Source: an uncultured Dorea sp. (lineage in GTDB: Bacteria; Bacillota; Clostridia; Lachnospirales; Lachnospiraceae). From it: 10,236 bases of DNA. The stretch is taken from the NCBI GenBank assembly GCA_910587575.1, contig CAJULU010000020.1, positions 20,413 to 30,648 on the forward strand, written 5' to 3'. Position numbers and translations under genes: made by a program. Numbering within the stretch: position 1 is the stretch's first letter; every line of letters starts with the position of its first letter. Of this stretch, positions 6,463 through 10,236 are shown in pieces. The notes below the pieces were generated by a model. That model had not been told where the DNA came from. It worked only from the letters and a program-made list of their open reading frames with translations, and ran no database searches.

Positions 6463-7518
6463 TTATGCAAAATAATCCATCTGCCCGACAACTTTCCCAT
6501 GACGCAGGAATTCTCTGGGAACCCGTTTGCCGAAATTACAGATAAACTCATATCTCAGTTTCTCTGCCAGGTCACTGAGTTCCTCCACCGTGACACAGGC
6601 CCCGCCGTTTCTTCCTACCAGGGTCACCGGATCGCCGAACGCAGTCTCTTCTATCTCCGTTACGTCCACCATGAACTGGTCCATGCACACACGGCCCAGA
6701 ATCGGCGCCTTCTTCCCGTGAATCAGAACATAGCCCTTGTTCGACAGGCTCCTGGGATATCCGTCCCCATACCCCACGGGAATGGTGGCAATCCTCGTCC
6801 TCCTGGCTGTGACGAATGTTCCGCCGTAACTCACGGGCGTTCCTGCCTCCACCCATTTCACATGAACCACATGGCTGACAAGTTCCATGGCCGGACGCAG
6901 GGGCACCAGTTCCTTTTTTACCTCGTCCCCGAGTGCCAGCAGCTGCTCCTTCATCTCCAGGAATTCCTTAAGCTGCCTTCTGGCATCCGTCTTGTCAGTC
7001 TCATCCGCCCTGGCAAAATGGGTATACATGCCCTCAATCACCAGACCGGGCATCCTGCTGATCTCCAGGATCCTGCTGACACTGTCCTCCCCCACTGGAA
7101 AGCCCAGACGGGACATCCCCGTGTCAATCTTCAGATGGATATATGCCTTTCTGTCCATCTTTACAGCCAGATCAGATACACGCCTGGCCGTGTCGCTGTC
7201 ATAGACCGTCATATGAATCTCATGAACCAGCATTTCCTCCCACTGCTCTGGGAAAATACAGCCCATGACCAGGACCGGCTTCGTAATACCGCCTTTTCGC
7301 AGTATCATTCCTTCATCAAGGGCCGCCACGGCGTAGCCCCAGATATAGTCCTTTCCTGCAAGGAATTTCGCCACCTGCAGGGCGCCGTGTCCGTAACCGT
7401 CAGATTTGATTACCGAAAGAATCTTCACCCCCTCGTCAATATTCTTCTTCATCATCTCCATGTTATATTCTATTGCATCAAGATCAATCCTCGCACAAAC
7501 TCTGCTGTAATTCTTCAT
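6463..7518 (-). CDS. alr: Alanine racemase with an internal in-frame deletion
   Basis: PLP enzyme interconverting L- and D-alanine for peptidoglycan. Seen here: 351 residues, with the PLP lysine Lys38 in VIKSDGYGHG, Arg136 region KIDTGMSRLG, THFARADE (166-173), catalytic Tyr231 in VSYGG, the entry-channel tyrosine in IPVGYGDGYPR and CMDQFMVDVT. Between THFARADE and VSYGG there are about 65 residues where the Geobacillus enzyme has about 100. The block normally holding HCANSA and MVRFGIAMYG (PLP-phosphate ligands and Arg219, which faces the pyridine nitrogen) is absent, with ALG joined directly to DEVKKELVPL near residue 197. Activity is therefore doubtful. The start is ATG 7518, not the longer frame to 7560: GGAGG (7525-7529) lies six bases upstream. 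The first 35 bases overlap the end of nnr, implying translational coupling. Confidence 0.9.
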   Translation of the reverse strand: MKNYSRVCARIDLDAIEYNMEMMKKNIDEGVKILSVIKSDGYGHGALQVAKFLAGKDYIWGYAVAALDEGMILRKGGITKPVLVMGCIFPEQWEEMLVHEIHMTVYDSDTARRVSDLAVKMDRKAYIHLKIDTGMSRLGFPVGEDSVSRILEISRMPGLVIEGMYTHFARADETDKTDARRQLKEFLEMKEQLLALGDEVKKELVPLRPAMELVSHVVHVKWVEAGTPVSYGGTFVTARRTRIATIPVGYGDGYPRSLSNKGYVLIHGKKAPILGRVCMDQFMVDVTEIEETAFGDPVTLVGRNGGACVTVEELSDLAEKLRYEFICNFGKRVPREFLRHGKVVGQMDYFA

Positions 7519-9094
7519 CTCCTGCCTCCGGTTTCTTATCTGTTTCCTTAAATGCCTCACTCAGATATAATAACAGATCCTGCGCCATAACGCTATAACT
7601 TCCTTTCGCTGCCTGCGCATAATCACCTGCCCTGCCGTGAAGGTACACACCAAGCACGGCCGCAGTATGGCTTTTCAGTCCCTGCGCCAGAAGCCCCGCA
7701 ATGATACCTGCCAGGACGTCGCCGGAACCTGCCTTGGCCATGGATGCATTGCCGGAACGGTTGACACAGATTCCCTCATCCCGGGATGCAACCATGGTGC
7801 GTGAATCCTTGAGGACACAGGTTACATTCCTGCTGTCTGCATAATCTTTCAGCAGATTCAGACGGTCCGCCTTCAGTTCTTCCACGCTTCCGTGAAGCAG
7901 GCGTGACATCTCCTTCATATGGGGCGTCAGCACAAGCTGCCTTGTGTCAGGCTTCGGTTCCTGCCGGCTTTCTTCCACCTTAAAATCTCTGCCGGATAAC
8001 CCGGCCTGGCTGCCCGGCAGATTCCGGTCCACGGCAAACTCCGCCAGCAGATTCAGCCCATCCGCATCCACCAGGCAGGGAACCGCCGCCCTTTCAAGCG
8101 TTGTCTTCAAAATCTTACCGGCCGTTTCGCCAGTCCCGATCCCGGAACCGATACAGACCGCATCCGCCCAGGAAAGAAGACCGTCCAGTTCCTCTTCCCG
8201 GAAATCCGTATAAGTCGTAATAATTGCTTCTGGAAGAAGCTGCTGCAGAATGACCCGGTTCTCCTCTGGCGTATAGATCCGCACCAGCCCTGCACCGGAC
8301 AGATATGCCGCCTTCCCGTTCAGAAAAGCCGCACCGGACATCCCCTTGCTTCCGGCGATCACCAGCAGTTTTCCATACGTTCCTTTATGGGAATCCGCTC
8401 TGCGCACAGGAAGCATCTCCCGGTAATCCGCCTGATCACAGACATAGATGCGCTTCGGATCCTTTGCAAGTCTCTCCGTACGGATTCCGATATCCTCCAC
8501 ATAAATCCTTCCCGCATACTCCCGTCCCGGATACAGCACAAGTCCCAGTTTCTCTAACTGAAAAGTCACCGTCACATCTGCCCGGAACGCTGCCCCAGGT
8601 ACATTGCCCGTATCCGCCGAAACACCTGACGGAAGATCCACGGCAAACTTCACACCAGGGGCCCGGTTCATCTGTTCCAGTACCGCTCCATAGCGCCCCT
8701 CTGCCTTCCGGTTCAGACCAACGCCAAACACAGCGTCTATGATGATACTATATTCATCTTCTCTGTATTCGTTGCATATCTCACCGCCGATTTCCAGAAA
8801 CCGCTTCCTCTGCCAGCTGGTCTCTCCCGTACAATGGCCGTCATTTCCCACAAACCAGACTGCCGGGACATGGTCCTTCTGTAAAAGCAGCCTGGCGATG
8901 GCGAACCCGTCGCCGCCGTTATTCCCAGAACCACAGACTACACAGGGCTTTGAAAGATCAAGCCCTTCTTTCTCCATCACCCTCACACAGGCCTGTGCCG
9001 CCCTCTCCATCAGTTCCAGAGAAGGGATTCCCACCTCCTGTATGGTATATTGATCCGCTCCCTTCATCTGAGAGCCGTCTGCCAGATACCGCAT
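7484..9094 (-). CDS. nnr: Bifunctional NAD(P)H-hydrate epimerase / ADP-dependent dehydratase
   Basis: Metabolite-repair enzyme. The N-terminal YjeF domain (about 1-215) epimerises R-NAD(P)HX to S-NAD(P)HX. The C-terminal ribokinase-like domain (about 225-515) dehydrates S-NAD(P)HX back to NAD(P)H using ADP. Visible motifs are GSGNNGGDG (55-63), IIDAVFGVGL (118-127, Asp120) and AVDLPSGVSADTGN (151-164) in the first domain. In the second they are GTYGKLLVIAGS (238-249), LVDADGLNLLAE (341-352), LTPHMKEMSRLL (389-400) and AGSGDVLAGIIAGLL (455-469, catalytic Asp459). Length is 536 residues, slightly long because of a hydrophilic insertion at about 353-385. The start at 9094 is set by AAGGAGG (9100-9106) five bases upstream; the longer frame to 9142 lacks this. 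It follows rex by 71 bases and overlaps alr. Confidence 0.94.
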   Translation of the reverse strand: MRYLADGSQMKGADQYTIQEVGIPSLELMERAAQACVRVMEKEGLDLSKPCVVCGSGNNGGDGFAIARLLLQKDHVPAVWFVGNDGHCTGETSWQRKRFLEIGGEICNEYREDEYSIIIDAVFGVGLNRKAEGRYGAVLEQMNRAPGVKFAVDLPSGVSADTGNVPGAAFRADVTVTFQLEKLGLVLYPGREYAGRIYVEDIGIRTERLAKDPKRIYVCDQADYREMLPVRRADSHKGTYGKLLVIAGSKGMSGAAFLNGKAAYLSGAGLVRIYTPEENRVILQQLLPEAIITTYTDFREEELDGLLSWADAVCIGSGIGTGETAGKILKTTLERAAVPCLVDADGLNLLAEFAVDRNLPGSQAGLSGRDFKVEESRQEPKPDTRQLVLTPHMKEMSRLLHGSVEELKADRLNLLKDYADSRNVTCVLKDSRTMVASRDEGICVNRSGNASMAKAGSGDVLAGIIAGLLAQGLKSHTAAVLGVYLHGRAGDYAQAAKGSYSVMAQDLLLYLSEAFKETDKKPEAGDEELQQSLCED

Positions 9095-9116
9095 ATTTTC
9101 CTCCTTAAACCAGCAA

Positions 9117-9157
9117 AAGACGTGTAACTTTTGTATATACATACCGTTCCACGTCTT
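9117..9157 (-). terminator. Hairpin after rex, weak intrinsic terminator or attenuator
   Basis: Arms 9117-9124 and 9150-9157 pair perfectly (AAGACGTG with CACGTCTT). After one mismatch, three more pairs follow (9126-9128 with 9146-9148), around a 17-base loop. The minus-strand RNA begins this stem nine bases after the rex stop codon and ends it with CUUUUG. The short U run suggests partial termination, which would lower nnr-alr expression relative to rex. Confidence 0.5.
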
Positions 9158-9165
9158 CCCTTTTA

Positions 9166-9828
9166 TTATTTTTGATGTTCCTCATTGAACCGGCTGATCT
9201 TGTAAGATAACTGCATCAGACTCTCAGAAAGATGCACATTCTCAACGATCACATCCTCCGGCAGATTCAGATCCGTGTGGGCAAAATTCCAGATCGCCCG
9301 TACACCGTTGGCAACCAGAAGATCCGCCACCTCAACCGCCTTATCCTTCGGAATGGTCAGCGCCGCAATCTCCACGTCATTATCCTTCACGAACCCGCCC
9401 AGTTCTTCCATCATCCTTACCGGAACCCCGCGGATCGTCATGCCCTGAAGCCTGGGATTCACATCGAAAATCCCTTTCAGGAGAAATCCGCGTTTCTCGA
9501 ACGCCGCATAATTGGCCAGCGCCTGTCCCAGATTTCCTGCTCCGATAATGATCATACGGTGATCTTCTTCTAACCCCAGAATCTTACCGATCTCCGTATA
9601 CAGATACTTTACATTATATCCATATCCCTGCTGCCCGAATCCGCCGAAATTGTTAAGATCCTGACGAATCTGGGATGCAGTCACCTTCATCCGCCTGCTC
9701 AGGTCATTGGACGAGATCCGCTCTACCCCGTGCTCCAACAACTCACCAAGATATCTGTAATACCTGGGCAACCTTCGTATGACTGCCTGGGAAATTTCTC
9801 TTTCTTCCAATTTAAACTCACCTTCCAT
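9166..9828 (-). CDS. rex: Redox-sensing transcriptional repressor Rex
   Basis: DNA-binding repressor that senses the NADH/NAD+ ratio and controls fermentation and NADH-oxidation genes. From the ATG at 9828 it has 220 residues. It has a winged-helix N-terminal domain (about 10-85) with AVIRRLPRYYRYL, the recognition segment VTASQIRQDLNNFG (49-62) and GQQGYGYNV. A Rossmann domain with IIGAGNLGQALANY (94-107) and Asp122 closing the second strand follows. The C-terminal helix that swaps between subunits is last. The start is uncertain: ATG 9828 has AAAGGA only two bases away, while TTG 9810 has AGGTGAG at ideal spacing and would give the more usual 214 residues. The TTG at 9846 is excluded because it overlaps the promoter -10. 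Confidence 0.95.
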   Translation of the reverse strand: MEGEFKLEEREISQAVIRRLPRYYRYLGELLEHGVERISSNDLSRRMKVTASQIRQDLNNFGGFGQQGYGYNVKYLYTEIGKILGLEEDHRMIIIGAGNLGQALANYAAFEKRGFLLKGIFDVNPRLQGMTIRGVPVRMMEELGGFVKDNDVEIAALTIPKDKAVEVADLLVANGVRAIWNFAHTDLNLPEDVIVENVHLSESLMQLSYKISRFNEEHQK

Positions 9829-9845
9829 TTCCTTTCTAATATTCA

Positions 9846-9874
9846 ATTATATAGAATCGTTAGATTAAAGTCAA
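9846..9874 (-). promoter_or_regulatory. rex promoter (sigma-A type)
   Basis: Minus strand: TTGACT (9869-9874), 17-base spacer, TATAAT (9846-9851). This is the best promoter in the window, with five of six matches at -35, a perfect -10 and ideal spacing. Transcription should start near 9839, giving a leader of about 11 bases to the ATG at 9828 or about 29 bases to the TTG at 9810. Confidence 0.8.
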
Positions 9875-9882
9875 ACTTTTAG

Positions 9883-9910
9883 TTGTATTTTCTATAATTT
9901 TCGTTATAAT
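9883..9910 (+). promoter_or_regulatory. Promoter of the ABC-F gene
   Basis: Plus strand: TTGTAT (9883-9888), 16-base spacer, perfect TATAAT (9905-9910), 25 bases before the start codon. It is back-to-back with the rex promoter, with the two -35 boxes only eight bases apart, so one bound regulator could affect both. A second TATAAT at 9893-9898 has no good -35. Confidence 0.6.
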
Positions 9911-9935
9911 GAAAAGGGATATAAGGAGGGACATT

Positions 9936-10236
9936 ATGATACTGGCATGTCATGGAATCAGCAAATCCTTCGGGGAAAACGTTATTGTTACCGAAGGTTC
10001 TTTTCATATAGAAGACCACGAAAAAGCAGCCCTGGTAGGGCCGAACGGTGCGGGGAAGACCACGCTTTTAAAGATGATCGTAGGGGAACTTCCCTCTGAC
10101 GGCGGAGAGGTGGTTTTAACCAGGGGGAAGACTCTTGGCTACCTGGCCCAGCACCAGGACATGGTAAGCGGCAGCACCATTTATGATGAAGTAAAACTGG
10201 CCAAAGCAGACATCATCGCCATGGAACAGCAGATCC
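9936..10236 (+). CDS. ABC-F family ATP-binding protein, N-terminal 100 residues (cut by window edge)
   Basis: Only the first 100 residues are visible. They start as MILACHGISKSFGENVIV, followed by a Walker A GPNGAGKTT (35-43) and a Q-loop glutamine in YLAQHQ (69-74). The short EGSFHIEDHEKAALVGPNGAGKTT layout without a transmembrane domain is typical of ABC-F proteins. These cytosolic duplicated ATPases act on the ribosome as translation factors or antibiotic-protection proteins. Walker B, the signature motif, the interdomain linker and the second ATPase domain lie outside, so the subfamily cannot be assigned. The ribosome binding site AAGGAGG (9923-9929) sits six bases before the ATG. It is divergent from rex with its own promoter. 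Confidence 0.88.
   Translation, partial: MILACHGISKSFGENVIVTEGSFHIEDHEKAALVGPNGAGKTTLLKMIVGELPSDGGEVVLTRGKTLGYLAQHQDMVSGSTIYDEVKLAKADIIAMEQQI

Noticed and set aside
6499..7551. Plus-strand 350-codon open frame opposite alr
   Set aside because: It mirrors the codon structure of alr on the other strand and shows no family motifs.
9847..9935. CAAAC-TTTTA-GTTG inverted repeat between rex and the ABC-F gene as a Rex site
   Set aside because: The half-site orientation (CAA outside left, TTG outside right) is opposite to that of Rex operators, and the arms are imperfect.

Overview
The window looks like a chromosomal housekeeping region of a Gram-positive anaerobe of the class Clostridia. Family Lachnospiraceae is the most likely placement, inferred from protein style and not proven. 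Evidence for this is a Rex redox repressor, a tepA-ftsK/spoIIIE neighbourhood, an nnr-alr-mazF neighbourhood, strong AGGAGG-type ribosome binding sites and GC content near 50%. I see no phage, transposon, CRISPR, tRNA or rRNA. Gene density is high: the largest non-coding gap is about 110 bases, so no stretch over 300 bases lacks a gene.

Layout: ten genes lie on the minus strand and one on the plus strand. In minus-strand transcription order (right to left) they are rex, nnr (bifunctional NAD(P)HX repair enzyme), alr (alanine racemase), mazF (endoribonuclease toxin), a soluble CBS/CorC-domain protein, a YebC/TACO1-family protein, an uncharacterised CFI-box-like protein, metY (O-acetylhomoserine sulfhydrylase), tepA (ClpP-like protease) and ftsK/spoIIIE (N-terminal 470 residues, cut by the window's left edge). 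A divergent ABC-F ATPase gene starts at 9936 and is cut by the right edge.

Regulation visible in sequence: a near-consensus sigma-A promoter drives rex. A separate promoter drives the ABC-F gene from the same divergent gap. ftsK has its own extended -10 promoter just after tepA. A 15-bp stem-loop sits exactly over the tepA ribosome binding site and also resembles a terminator for metY. A second, weaker hairpin follows rex. nnr and alr overlap by 35 bases and are probably translationally coupled.

The most notable observation is in alr. The reading frame is intact and well conserved on both sides, but about 35 residues are missing from the middle. The missing block normally carries the H-x-(A/S)-N-S-A and V-R-x-G-I-x-x-Y-G motifs, which hold the PLP phosphate and ring nitrogen, so this racemase may be inactive. 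The window also has a mazF with no room for a mazE antitoxin, an nnr with an unusual insertion, and the structured tepA leader. I found no clearly new multi-gene system.
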